Notes under the pieces: generated by a model
The model's input: only the letters and a program-made list of their open reading frames with translations
Told to the model about the DNA's origin: nothing
Databases searched by the model: none
NCBI GenBank assembly: GCA_027405735.1
Contig: JAPEHQ010000007.1
Coordinates: 2,381,001 to 2,445,000 of the forward strand
Direction of reading: 5' to 3'
DNA from: Mucor racemosus
Lineage: Eukaryota > Mucoromycota > Mucoromycetes > Mucorales > Mucoraceae
DNA: 64,000 nt
Translations under genes and position numbers: made by a program
Shown: positions 10,509 to 21,212 of the stretch, in pieces
Numbering within the stretch: position 1 is the first letter of the stretch
Layout of the letters: each line of letters begins with the position of its first letter

Positions 10509-13151
10509 ATGACTACTGCTACGATGACATCTCACGCACAACCACCACCACCATTACAAGACAACTACTCAAGTCAACAACAACAACAACAACAACATCA
10601 CCAATCTCATAGATATCATGTTCAGCATATTGGAAACTATGTTATTCATAGAAAAACATTGGGCTCTGGTAGTATGGGTACTGTAAAGTTAGCAGAATGT
10701 TTATCAGATAAAGACCATCAACAGGTATTTATAACACAAAAATATAACAAACCATGTGTTGAGCAACCTATTAAAGTTATTCATCCCGCAAGTATGCAGT
10801 GAAAATTATGCCCAAAGTAAATCTAAATTCGGTTGCAGCAACAAGTGAATCAAAGAGCAAAGATCCAAAAGATACACCAAGAGAAAGAGAACAAAGAACT
10901 ATTCGAGAAATGGCTATTATGCATTTATTGAGACATCCAAATATTTGTCAGTTGAAGGAATGGGTTGTTCAGGGTGATCATTATTACATGTTTTTGGAAT
11001 ACATTGAAGGAGGCCAACTATTAGATTATATTATCAGCCATGGTAAATTGAGAGAAAAGCTAGCAAGAAAATTTGCAAGACAAATTGTGAGTGCATTAGG
11101 TAATGTTTGTAAATACAGAAATGTTGCATGCATACATTAACACAAACATGACAAACAATAGACTATTGTCATAGAAATTCAATTGTGCATAGAGATCTTA
11201 AAATCGAAAACATTCTGATCACAAATCATGAAGAGATCAAAATTATTGATTTTGGATTATCAAATATTTATTCACCTTGTAGATTATTGAATACATTTTG
11301 TGGTTCACTTTATTTTGCTGCCCCTGAATTATTGCAAGCTCGTAATTACACTGGTCCAGAAGTAGATGTTTGGAGTTTTGGTGTTGTATTATATGTATTA
11401 GTATGTGGTAGAGTTCCTTTTGATGATACAAGTCTACCAGCCTTGCATCAAAAGATAAAAAATGGTCATGTAGATTATCCAGATCATTTGAGCAAAGGTA
11501 TAAAATAGGGTACATGATGTATTGAGATATAAAAAAAATATTCACACGCACTTGATAGACTGCGTTGATTTACTATCAAAGATTCTTGTGGTTGATCCAA
11601 CAAAAAGAGAAACATTATCTTTTGTCATTCATCATCCTTGGATGAACAAAGGCTATGATGAACCTATTGTCAATTATTTACCTCATAGACAACCATTGAC
11701 ATCAGTTGATCCAAGTGTAATTCAAGGCATGAGAGGATTTGGACTTGGTACACCAGAAGAAATTGAAACAAAATTACTGCATATTATTTGTTCTTCAGAG
11801 TATCAATATGCAGCAGCTCAAGTAGACCAAAATTATCAACAACAAAGACAACAGCAAGATCAACAACAGCAACAAAATCAAAATCGTGAACAAAATGAAT
11901 CATCTTCCAACAAGTGGCGACGTACTTTATCTATAAGACGTACAACTCCTTCATCTTCAAGCAATATAAAAAAAGACGATCCTCAGCATTTACCTGCCAT
12001 GTATGATCCTTTGATTTCTATTTATTCTCTCGTCAAAGAACGAAGACAATTTGATGAAAAGTGCCGTTTATTGGAAAGCGAAGGTTATCAATCACCTGTT
12101 CAAATTGGTAGATCTGCCAGTACGTCTTTAACTAAATCAGTTCGACATGTTAATAATCATAGTAACCTCATGCGTCGTAAAACGGAACGTGTACCACCAT
12201 CACATACGCGCAACATGTTCAAGGATGACAAAGCCGAAGATTGGGCTGCTCCTCCTACTTCAAATGGTAATAGTAATACTCCAAAAAGATCCAATAGTGT
12301 AAAATCAACTACAAATATTTTACAAAGAAGCAAAAGTGCTGCAAAACGATTGGGTGCAATGCTACCCAACCGTCAGCAACAGCAACATCCACAAGAAGAA
12401 AGTATTATACCACGATCTTATTCTAGCATTGCCGTGCATATTGATGCTCCAGAACCTACCTACTCCTTGAAAAAGAAAACTATGAACATACTTCGATCTA
12501 GTTCACTTAGTGATAGAAGATATCGTCATCAGCAACAACAACAACAAACTCAATACCAAAAAAGAACTTCTCCATCATCATCTTCGACTTCATCCAACAC
12601 TGAAGAAGAATTCAACGCTATTTCTAGTTCAGCACCTACATCTAATTACAGTGGAATTGGAGGAAGATTCATAGAAGAAGGTAACTTCATATAGAAATAA
12701 TTTATTGATCTGATATTTACCATTCAACTCTAATTTAGGCATTCAATACCAAAGGGAAATTCAGCAACAAACGCCAAAAATGAGCACACATCCAAAGAGT
12801 CTATTCAACTTTAGTAGACGCCATTTATTCAAAGTAAATACAATAGATATGATGAAGTATATCCAACAAGTTCTACTCAAATTGGGTATTCGATATATTC
12901 CTTCACCGCATGAATCATTTACACTTAAATGTGAATTAAATGACTGGACAAGGTATCAAGAATTTGAATTAGATGATGAAGGTCTTGATAGAACCGAAGA
13001 TCCGGTAAATTTTACTGTCATGGTATACCAAGCACGTTGGGCAGGTGGTAGACTTGGTATTAAAGTGATTGAAGCAGAAGAAGATGACAAATTTAGACAT
13101 ATCTACCATACTATACTCAATGAACTTGGCGTATTGATTAAAACTCAGTGA
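10509..13151 (+). CDS. Ser/Thr protein kinase, KIN1/KIN2 (MARK/PAR-1) type
   Basis: Five exons: 10509-10724, 10793-11099, 11162-11497, 11559-12680, 12739-13151; 797 aa. A Gln-rich N-terminus precedes the kinase domain (residues about 45-330). Visible motifs are [11 protein letters not shown] (Gly-loop), YAVKIMPK (ATP lysine), [12 protein letters not shown] (catalytic loop), [10 protein letters not shown] (DFG), [15 protein letters not shown] (activation loop and P+1) and [22 protein letters not shown] long Ser/Arg/Gln-rich linker follows. The last exon encodes a C-terminal KA1 domain ([20 protein letters not shown] to the end), which binds acidic phospholipids in Kin1/2 and MARK. In yeast this family acts in polarised growth, exocytosis and ER-stress mRNA targeting; the same role is inferred here. 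Confidence 0.92.
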
Positions 13152-14841
13152 TCTCCTCCCCTCTCTTAATATCAACCTATAAATAATACTTATTAATAAT
13201 TTTATAAAATAAAAAATACCAGCATGTATCTTATATACCACATTACTAGGTAGATTACACTGTCGATATTAAATGTGCTCCAAATCTTGAGGAAAATCTT
13301 TTAAAGGATCAACTAAATGTGTGTAATTTCATTCTCCACATAAAAATTATACTATGTTACAGCTGCCACTGCCACAAAAATTAGATGTCTTGTTGAATTA
13401 CGATACTTGTTGGCTAGATGGATGAATTAAATAAACACATCTTCTATGTTGTATTTTTTGTTTATGTATGTCTGTATTATACATATCATAAATATCTCTA
13501 AATACACATATTTCGGCTGATATCTCCTGATAAATAGGAACGCATTCCACTATAACTTTGATTATACATAAAGAAGAAATTTACTTGTTAATTTCGGTAT
13601 TTGGCTTTGTCATATATGCTGGTTTTAGCTAATTTAGGGCTATTTCTAATTTGAAATGGTCTGTCAAGCGAGCCACAGACCTCACTCAAAAAGTGGGCTT
13701 TTGATCCCTACGATTTAACCAGCAAATCAAAAAGATACTAGAATTATAATTCTAGATACTATTATAGCTGTAGTATATATTTTGAACCTTTTATTCAACC
13801 CATTTGAGTTAATATTCATGTACTGATTATATATATATGAGCATTTTTCCAGTTACTATTGTTATGTCAATATTATATTCTAAGCCGTACATTTAAGGTC
13901 TCGGTCAATATTCGATATTATTATAGTAAATCAACAGGCGTCCACGTTGATTTACATGCGTCTTAGTTAATTGGCATAATGCCCTTAGATAGTAATTCTG
14001 TGTAATAGTTACAATGAAAAGTATATAAATACATCCTCTGGATGTATTGTTAATAAAAAGTGTAATATTTTGGCAAGGTTATTTCTTAAGACCGTTTTGA
14101 CATTTCAACTATACTTCTTTAAGAATAGAAGGACAATTTTTTTGTTGAAAATTGTGCTATACTCTTTCAAAAACAGTTGTAAATAATGAAATCAAGTTAA
14201 GTCATGCATATATCTACTGCACATTATGTACAACTTCAAAATTCAATTTCAAGCCATTATTTGATTTTATAAGAATTTTCAAAGAATATCTGAAACAACC
14301 CATACAAAATAGTTTAAACAAGTACACGTCTTCATTTCCCTATTTCTACAGCAACTTGGGGAGGCTGGACCTTTTGCAGTTCTGTGGAACAGCACTAGAC
14401 GTACCTGCCGTTGCAACAGGACAGGAGATCATTTGGATTCATATTCGTTGAGAACTGGTACGCTTACTGACCTTAGTAGGCGTAAATAGCAGGTAACCAA
14501 CTTGTTGTTCAAACTTGTCGAATCCACAATAATCCAAAAAATCTAGTATTTGAGATACCTGTAGTACCTATTCATATAATGTATATCTATGAAGACTAAC
14601 AAATTCCTTGGATTGGTATTCATAAAGATTGTATTTAAATTGTTTTCAATAAAAATGCGTAGCAGTAAGTTATAGATGCACATTAGCGATGGTTTTTTCA
14701 ACACACAGTAGGTTATGAATGCTGCTCTTTGATATCAGTGTGTCAAAGATGTGCCCTTACTTTTATGTAAAGTTGGAAGTCATTAGAATCGAAATTCTCT
14801 GATATACAGTTTTTGTTATCGATTTTTTACAGTTGTAAAAA
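13152..14841. other. intergenic, old repeats
   Basis: No gene supported. 14140-14250 resembles 36440-36540 (CTTTCAAAAACAG.., ..TACAACTTCAAAATT), and 14680-14790 resembles the reverse complement of 56190-56300 (CACACAGTAGGTT.., AAAGTTGGAAGTCAT), so parts are dispersed repeats. 14320-14460 has a more GC-rich, gene-like composition but only a short open frame. Confidence 0.5.
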
Positions 14842-16880
14842 GTAGGTTTCCATAGGAATGGGCTTCGATTCGAGTTTGAATCGAGTTTTAACGGAAACGG
14901 CCATTCGATTCGAGTTGGAAAACGGCCCGTTCTTTTGTAACCCAGATAAAAAACGGGGTGGGAGCAAGTATTGGTTTGCCTTAAGGAGGCTGTTAATAGC
15001 AACCTTGTCAAGTTAATATGGGATTATGAATCGATAATAGCATATTTGACAGTTTCACAACTTGAAGTATTTTTTCAATCCTGTTTTCGAGCTTAGCTAA
15101 CAAAAAAAGAAAAGAAGAAACTCGAATACCCTCATTCGAGTTTGCATAAAAAACGGCCCGTTAAAGCAGTCAAACTCGGTTAACCGTAATACGATGCGTT
15201 GTTTGTGAAATCCTAGGTTTCCAATGGATTTTAAATGGTTTTCGAATGTTTCCGCACGATACTGAATCGAATCACGTAAAATCTTTAAAGAACATGTACC
15301 TTTACTCAATAGGCCATTGATGTCTTTCGTAAAATAGAAATATTAATACCAGAATATTTGCGCACTGGCCAGACATTGGCCAAAATTGACCAAAATTGAC
15401 TAAAAATCGATTATAAAAAATTGAACATCAATATTGCGGTATTAATTTTTTGTTTTCGCAAGGGATATCCAACTCTAAGCTACTTTTCATTTTTTGTTTC
15501 AACGAAAAATATTGATTTTTCGTCGAGATAATCAAAATAATAGTTTTTATCACAGCTTAAGCCCTATAGTAACGGGCTTCCAAAATTTATCTGAAAAAAA
15601 GAACGAAAAATGATCCAAAAAAACAAAATCGTTTAATGCTCATGAACTGCAAAGTAAGTAGACCTAGCGTATTAAGTAACTTTTGTACAGTTTCAAATTC
15701 TACATCCATCTAAATAAAATTCAAAAAAAAGTTTCACGTAAAATTTTGCGTAAAATGCAATTGAAATTTTGGAGGTTTTTTGAAGATACAGAGCAATTTT
15801 TATAAACAAATTTTAAATATAAATAATTCAAATAATGCACAGTAAAATTATCTATTGATCGAGCTATTGTTGAACCTTCTAGCTGCATTTTTCGTTGAGA
15901 AAACAAGATTCTTGTCCAAATTTTTTGAAATTCAGAATTTGGGATGAGGGTACCTTAAGGGGAAAATTGAGGTTACAAATGAGGGTATCTCTTTTTACAC
16001 ATTTTTGAAGATACCTCCACGAAAAATCAATATTTTGAAAAAAACTAAATTGGGTCCGAGAGAGCTCAACGAGCCTGATGACATGAATGCAAAAAAAATG
16101 CTGCTCAATTCAACAAATATTTTGAAACCCATTACAAAAGTGTCAAAAAAAATGCAAAAAAAATAAAAGTGCTCAGAATTTTTTATACTAAAATATGTTA
16201 TAGAGAGCTTTAAAACAAGTAAGTTTTATTATTAAAAAGTGTTAGTATAGCTTAATTTCTCATAGAGATATGACGCCTCAAAGTTTTCACTTTTTAGCAG
16301 TGAAATACGCGTAAACATCTGAAACATTAGCACTAAAAAATTAATATCACCTGCAAAAAATAGGATATTTTTAAATATTTAATTTTGAATTAAAGCTGAA
16401 CATCTCAGGTACATTGACATATAATTTTTTCTTCGTGTTATTTAGTGAAAAAAAAAAGTAAAGCGAGAAAGAAAAATGAGACCCAGTTTTCAAGGAAAAA
16501 GCAGTAAATTTATGTGTCTTTGAGGCTTTTGTGAAATATAAAATAAATTTGGGACTAGGTAGCATAATTTAAATAATTTATATCTATTGAGTAGTTCCTA
16601 CTAAAGTACACTGTACGTCCTCGAAAAGTGTTTCGTATGAGAGTAGCTATAGAAAAGAGGGCACGTTCCGACTATGAAATTAAAAAACTATCAAAATTGA
16701 TTTTTTTGAAAGTTCAGATTGAATATATATCAAAATATATTCTAATTTATGGGGCGTTTCTTCCGAAAGTACTACAGCAAGTCAAATAGGTCGCGAATTA
16801 TAGGATGTTTAACAAAAAGAAAAAGTTTATAGTTATATGTTTTTTTTTATTGATAAAATAGAAAGAAAAGCGTTGATAAA
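14842..16880 (+). repeat. copy R1 of the dispersed non-coding repeat family
   Basis: Aligns by eye with 18890-19805/26166-26830, 36541-37800, 54240-55657 (reverse), 57170-59440 and 61731-62945 (reverse). Shared blocks include GATGGATTTTAAATGG, ATTTGCGCACTGGCCAGACATT, TTTTTCGTCGAGATAATC, TTCACGTAAAATTTTGCGT, TTGGGTCCGAGAGAGCTC and AAATACGCGTAAA. No long open frame is kept between copies. A 363-bp element (14853-15215) is inserted near its left end. It continues at the right into the TTTGAAAGTTCAGATTG..GAAAGAAAAGCG segment shared with 59270-59440. Confidence 0.8.
14853..15215. mobile_element. hAT-like non-autonomous element (363 bp) with 8-bp TSD
   Basis: Flanked by the perfect direct repeat GGTTTCCA (14845-14852 and 15216-15223). 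The undisrupted site in another repeat copy reads AGTAGGTTTCCGATGG (57296-57311), i.e. one copy of the target. The element begins TAGGAATGGG and ends GAAATCCTA, giving short TAGGA..TCCTA inverted ends. It has no coding capacity and contains repeated ACGGCCCGTT motifs. An 8-bp duplication with TAGNG/TAGGA-type ends is characteristic of the hAT superfamily. Confidence 0.78.
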
Positions 16881-17878
16881 TACAATTATAGTCTTTCCAC
16901 GGTTTTATTGTGACTAAAAGAAATTTGAAGAAAAAGAATGATATCTTTATAAAGTGTGCTATATTTATAGGAATTGTAAAATAGTGGATGTTTGTGTGTT
17001 GATGCCTATTTTACAAGTGTTCAATCATAATTGCTATATCAAAAGATACTAATACAAAAATACTCTGCTAAAAGATACATTTTATTAATTCATTGATGCT
17101 TCGTATTTATATGTTTTCTAAATGGTTATATGATTATCAATATTATTAATGAATTGCCGGGTATTGAGGAGGTACTTGATATGATTTGGGAACAAATCAT
17201 ATACAATGGAATTTGTGGAATTGGGAATCTGTGATTGTATCATTTGAATAAGATGTAGGATTGCTTATGTTTCATTGTTGCCAAGTGTTCCTGAAGGTTC
17301 CTGATTGTCGCTGTTAATGCTAGTGGTTAGGTATGACATTTAGTATGAGTTACTAAATGTCATGCCATGTTGGATTTCAATAGTTGTTCCTGGATTTCTA
17401 CATCTGGGTAAACTTCTGATATATCAATAATGTCTTTTGTTGACATTCTTTTATAAGATACTTGGTTGAGATGTTGATACTTTGTTTGATATGAATGAAT
17501 ATCATTAGATGGATGTTGATCTTTCAACATTCTAGTTATAATTTAAAATGCAACTGAGCTTATTTTTATGGGATGTAACTCCTTATGTAGAGTTACTGCA
17601 ACTGCGATTTTATGAGCAGGAGTTTTGGAGTATATTATTAATGCAAAATTAGTATAGCTTTATATCATAGGTGTCGTGTTGTAGAAGGTTGTATTTTGAT
17701 CAGGAATACTTCCTTTTACAGGCACCAGCAATATATAGTTTCCTCGTTATGCCTATTGGGATCTGATTGGAACTCAGTCCTTATGGAGCGAGATTCAGGT
17801 ACGAATCGAGATCAGTTATTTTTCGAAATGACAATGATGGCGACTTTTTTGGTCTATAAAAGGTGTCATTTCATTGCA
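16875..17878 (-). repeat. X arm (about 610 bp without insertion), left half of a palindromic element
   Basis: From CGTTGATAAATAC to CATTTCATTGCA this is the reverse complement of 59650-60442, once the LTR at 17032-17426 and the LTR at 59857-60034 are removed (about 604 and 610 bp net). Both copies have the outer flank AAAAGCG and both lie beside the same 150-bp segment (17879-18035 and 59482-59649), but on opposite sides of it. No coding sequence is evident. Confidence 0.65.
17032..17426 (-). mobile_element. solo LTR, TGATATATCA family (395 bp)
   Basis: Read on the minus strand it starts TGATATATCAGAAG and ends GATATAGCA. Perfect 5-bp target duplication ATAAT (17027-17031 and 17427-17431). 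The empty site is present in the other copy of the host segment as GACATTATGATTG (60279-60291). Related LTRs are at 55658-56073 and 56521-56916. Confidence 0.88.
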
Positions 17879-18613
17879 GTTTCTATTGTGCTTTATTAAG
17901 TAGTATTTCCCCACATAATAAATTAAAAGCCATCTCATTTGATGCCATGCCATGCAATTCAAATAAGAGATTATGAATGTAAACCATAAATAACCAAGGA
18001 TATTCTAATGTAGTATCAAAGAAGATATTAAGAGTATTCATAATGTGTTGCATTGTAAATAATAAAAAAACCTAAATATTTTATGTGAATTAAATAGAAC
18101 AAGTAAGGGCTATTCTGAAAGTATGATTGATAACTGAGATTGTCAGAAACCAATCTAAGAGCTGTTCTTGATCAAGTAAATCTAGAACTCTACAACCCAA
18201 TAATATATTCAAAATTGCGGAGGAATAATAACTGACAGTCGACAGAAGAACAAATACCAGACAAATATCAGCAATTAAATAATATAAATAGAGAAATAGA
18301 AATGGCATTTTATTGTAGTTTATCCACAATTTAATAAAGAAGGATTTAAACAGTATCACTTTTTAAGCTTTTTTTATAAAGTTTATCAGTTTACCCCTTT
18401 TTACTGTATCTATATCAAAAAAAATTAAAAACTATTTTTCATATATACTGTATATATTATATCTGATATTAAATGTTGTATAACTGTAGTGGTGGTATTC
18501 AGATGAGATGATCTGGTGCTTTTAACACTGTATGATCTTGAATGTGAGACTTATGATGAGTATTGACATAACAATGACTCCTGGAAGCTGGTATTATTTG
18601 AAATACTTGTAGC

Positions 18614-18848
18614 TAAGTATAAACACGAGCCGAGCCTTGAACGAGCTTTTGACTTCTTTTCAAAAAGTTTAAATTTGAATAATAATTAGTAAATGATATG
18701 ACATTATTACTTTAGATAATTGTCAATTGACATTCATAAGTTTTCTCTACTTTAGATATTTGTCACTGGAAAGGTAAAATAAAGCTCGCATTGAGATGAT
18801 ACGTTTTAGTCGCTGCATAAAAAAAGCTCGACTCGTTTAAGATCACTA
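18614..18848 (+). mobile_element. hAT-like non-autonomous element, short copy
   Basis: Starts TAAGTATAAACACGAGCCGAG and ends CTCGTTTAAGATCACTA, matching both ends and the middle (TTAGTAAATGATATGACATT, CACTGGAAAGGTAAAATAAAG) of the 487-bp element at 58506-58992, but lacks about 250 bases of AGCTCG-rich sequence. The 8-bp flanks do not match here, so it is older or rearranged. Confidence 0.65.
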
Positions 18849-18889
18849 GCTGCTAGGGTCGTCGAAGAAGCTCGGTAGAAAGTTTATAT

Positions 18890-19805
18890 GAGATAGTAGT
18901 ATGAATTATCATATATTATTTAGTAGTATAATATCAATTTATGCCAATTGTACTTGAGTTGAAAATAAGGTAAGATGGAGATCAATATAATAGTGGATAA
19001 ATATGCACATATTCTATAGTAAAAAGTAAGTTTTTTCCGATGGATTTTAGATGGTTTTCGAAGAATGTTTCCGCACAATATTGAGTCAAATCACGTAAAA
19101 TCTTTATAGAACATGTTCCTTTACTCCATAGGCCATTGATATCTTTTGTAAAATAGAAATATTAATACCAGAATATTTGCGCACTGGCCAGACATTGGCC
19201 AAAATTGACCAAAATTGATTAAAAATCGATTATAAAAAATTGAACACCTAAATTGAGGTATCAATTTTTCGTATCCACAAGGGAGATCTAACTCTAAGCT
19301 ACTTTTCATTTTTTGTTTCAACGAAAAATATTGATTTTTCGTCGAGATAATCAAAATAATAGTTTTTATCGCAGCTTAAACCCTATAGTAACGGGGCTCC
19401 AAAATCAATTCGAAAAAAAACGATCAAAAATGATTCAAAAAACAAAATTGTTTAAATGCTCATGAACTGCAAAGTAAGTAGACCTAGCGTATTAAATAGT
19501 TTTTGTACAGTTTTAAATTTCGCATCCATCTATATAAAATTTAAAAAACATTTTCACGTAAAATTTTGCGCAAAATGCAATTGAAATTTTGGAGGTTTTT
19601 TGAAGATACACGTCACTTTTTATAAGCATATTTAAAATATAACAAACTGAAATGATGCGCAAAAAAATTATCTATCGATTGAGCTATTGCAAAATATTGT
19701 AGCTGCATTATTTGTAGAGGAAACAACATTTTTGTCAAAAAAAATTTCTGTTTCAGAATTTGGGATGAGGGTATACAAGGGGAAAATGGACGCCAGAAAT
19801 GGAGG
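18890..19805 (+). repeat. copy R2 of the dispersed repeat family, left part
   Basis: Same family as 57170-59440. Its left border region (TAGTAGTATAATATC..GTGGATAAATATGCACATATTCTA) is also at 57190-57290. The copy is split by the chromovirus at 19806-26165 and resumes at 26166. Confidence 0.8.
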
Positions 19806-20288
19806 TGCAGTAAAATATGGGTGTAAAAAGCGATAAAGAATACTGTTAAAATCCTTCTTTATTAAAATATGGATAATGTGCAATAAAATGGTTATTCTAC
19901 GTCTCTATTTATATTATTTGGTGATTATTTACTATCTTGCAATTGCATTGCAATTGTCAACGATTCCATTAATTTTGAGTATAAATGTTGGGTTGTTTGG
20001 TTATTGATTTGGTGGATCAAGAACGGTGTTTTAAATATAGTTTGTCAATCATGCTTTCAGAACAGCCCTTACTTGTTCTACTTGATAAGCATGTACTTTT
20101 TGTATCTTTTATTTAGGATATCCCACATTACTTTAGTATTTTAGCATCTCTTATTTGAGTATTATACCCTTGCTATCTTTATGCAATTGTCTATTTACTA
20201 TATAGTCTTATCTTTGATAGCATGGTTTCAAATGAGATGACATTTAATTTAGGTATTTTATGATGGGAATCTAGCTTAGTTCACTTCA
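19806..20288 (-). repeat. 3' LTR of the chromovirus
   Basis: 483 bp, TG..CA ends (TGCAGTAAAA..TTCACTTCA on the plus strand), identical by eye with 25683-26165. Confidence 0.95.
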
Positions 20289-20300
20289 TGCCTCCCCGCT
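20289..20300 (-). promoter_or_regulatory. polypurine tract (plus-strand primer)
   Basis: On the minus strand AGCGGGGAGGCA lies immediately before the 3' LTR, the standard place and composition of the plus-strand priming tract of LTR retrotransposons. Confidence 0.75.
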
Positions 20301-20471
20301 AAACGCAAACAAGTTTTGCGTTGACCCAGTATGCAGCAAATTTAGAAAAACTAGAATCCGAAATGGAATCTTTAGTTAGAGAAAAACTTTGTTTTTCTTG
20401 TTGTTGTTTTTGATAAATTTATTATATGTTGTGCTTGAATACCTCTTCCATTGATGTTAGATTTGGTAGAG

Positions 20472-20505
<34 letters not shown>

Positions 20506-20540
20506 GAGATCATAGATCTATTGATTAGAGCACAAAGGAA

Positions 20541-20562
20541 CATATATATATATATATATATA
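20541..20562. repeat. (TA)n run inside the chromovirus 3' region
   Basis: TATATATATATATATATATA between the chromodomain stop and the A30 tract (T30 on the plus strand, 20474-20503). Similar TA runs are at 846-868 (intron of the esterase) and 32727-32746. Confidence 0.8.
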
Positions 20563-20655
20563 GGATAAGAGATTCAATGATTTATTGGATCAAAGTTTTG
20601 TTTATTAAGAGTTATTATGTTGGATTTGGTAGTAGAGATCATTTTTAGTAGAATA

Positions 20656-21024
20656 TTATTTGGATTTTGAAATTTTTGCACGTTGTCGACGACGAAAAAT
20701 TTGTGTTTGAGGCGATTTAGATTTGCGTTTGGTAGATGTATTTATGGTTTCAGTATCTTTGGTTGAAGTATCATTGATTTCTTTTCTAAATGCTTCTCGT
20801 TGTCGAAGTTCTTTTACTTTTTTCCAATAGTTTGCAATAGGTGTAGGTGTAGAGAAGAGATCAGGTGTGAGCCAGTCATTTTCTCTTTCACCATAACCAC
20901 ACCATTTAGTCAGATATTCAGTGGTACCATCAGGTAATTCACGATGGTCACGGATTTCTTCGACTTCGTATACTTTTTCTTCAAGAGCTGTTTCATCTAA
21001 AGATACAACTTTTAACTCTGAAGG
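20656..21024 (-). CDS. chromodomain at the end of pol (out of frame with the rest)
   Basis: Frame read from PSELKVVSLDE to the stop at 20656. It contains EKVYEVEEIRDHR..EYLTKWCGYGERENDW, a chromodomain with the aromatic residues that bind methylated histone H3. In chromoviruses this C-terminal integrase module targets insertion to marked chromatin. An open frame with its own ATG starts at 21057, but the domain naturally continues from the integrase. It is displaced by one extra base at about 21025 and one in the T run at 21213-21218. Confidence 0.85.
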   Translation of the reverse strand, partial: PSELKVVSLDETALEEKVYEVEEIRDHRELPDGTTEYLTKWCGYGERENDWLTPDLFSTPTPIANYWKKVKELRQREAFRKEINDTSTKDTETINTSTKRKSKSPQTQIFRRRQRAKISKSK

Positions 21025-21028
21025 TGTA

Positions 21029-21212
21029 TTCACGATGGAGTAGTTCATTTGCATCATCTTTTAGTACATAGGTTCCTGCTCGAGTACGTCTTACTACAAT
21101 ATATGGTCCTGAATAGAGTGGAGCTAATTTATTTGATCGACCTTCTGCAAAACGTATCATCACAGGTGTACCAGCTGGAATGTTTTCTATTATGTAATGT
21201 TTTTGATTGAAC
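21029..21212 (-). pseudogene. integrase GPY/F module in shifted frame
   Basis: A third frame, open between the T6 run at 21213-21218 and about 21025, reads GTPVMIRFAEGRSNKLAPLY then SGPYIVVRR, the GPY/F module that normally joins the integrase core to the chromodomain. It links the gag-pol frame and the chromodomain frame only if one base is absent at each border. Confidence 0.85.

Noticed and set aside
13640..13720. Hairpin-like GC-richer patch (CAAGCGAGCCACAGACCTC..) as possible tRNA or snoRNA
   Set aside because: No A/B boxes, cloverleaf or C/D boxes can be drawn; no tRNA gene was found in the window by eye.
20656..21057. Chromodomain ORF as an independent host gene
   Set aside because: It lies between the integrase and the 3' LTR and continues pol when two single-base shifts are taken into account.
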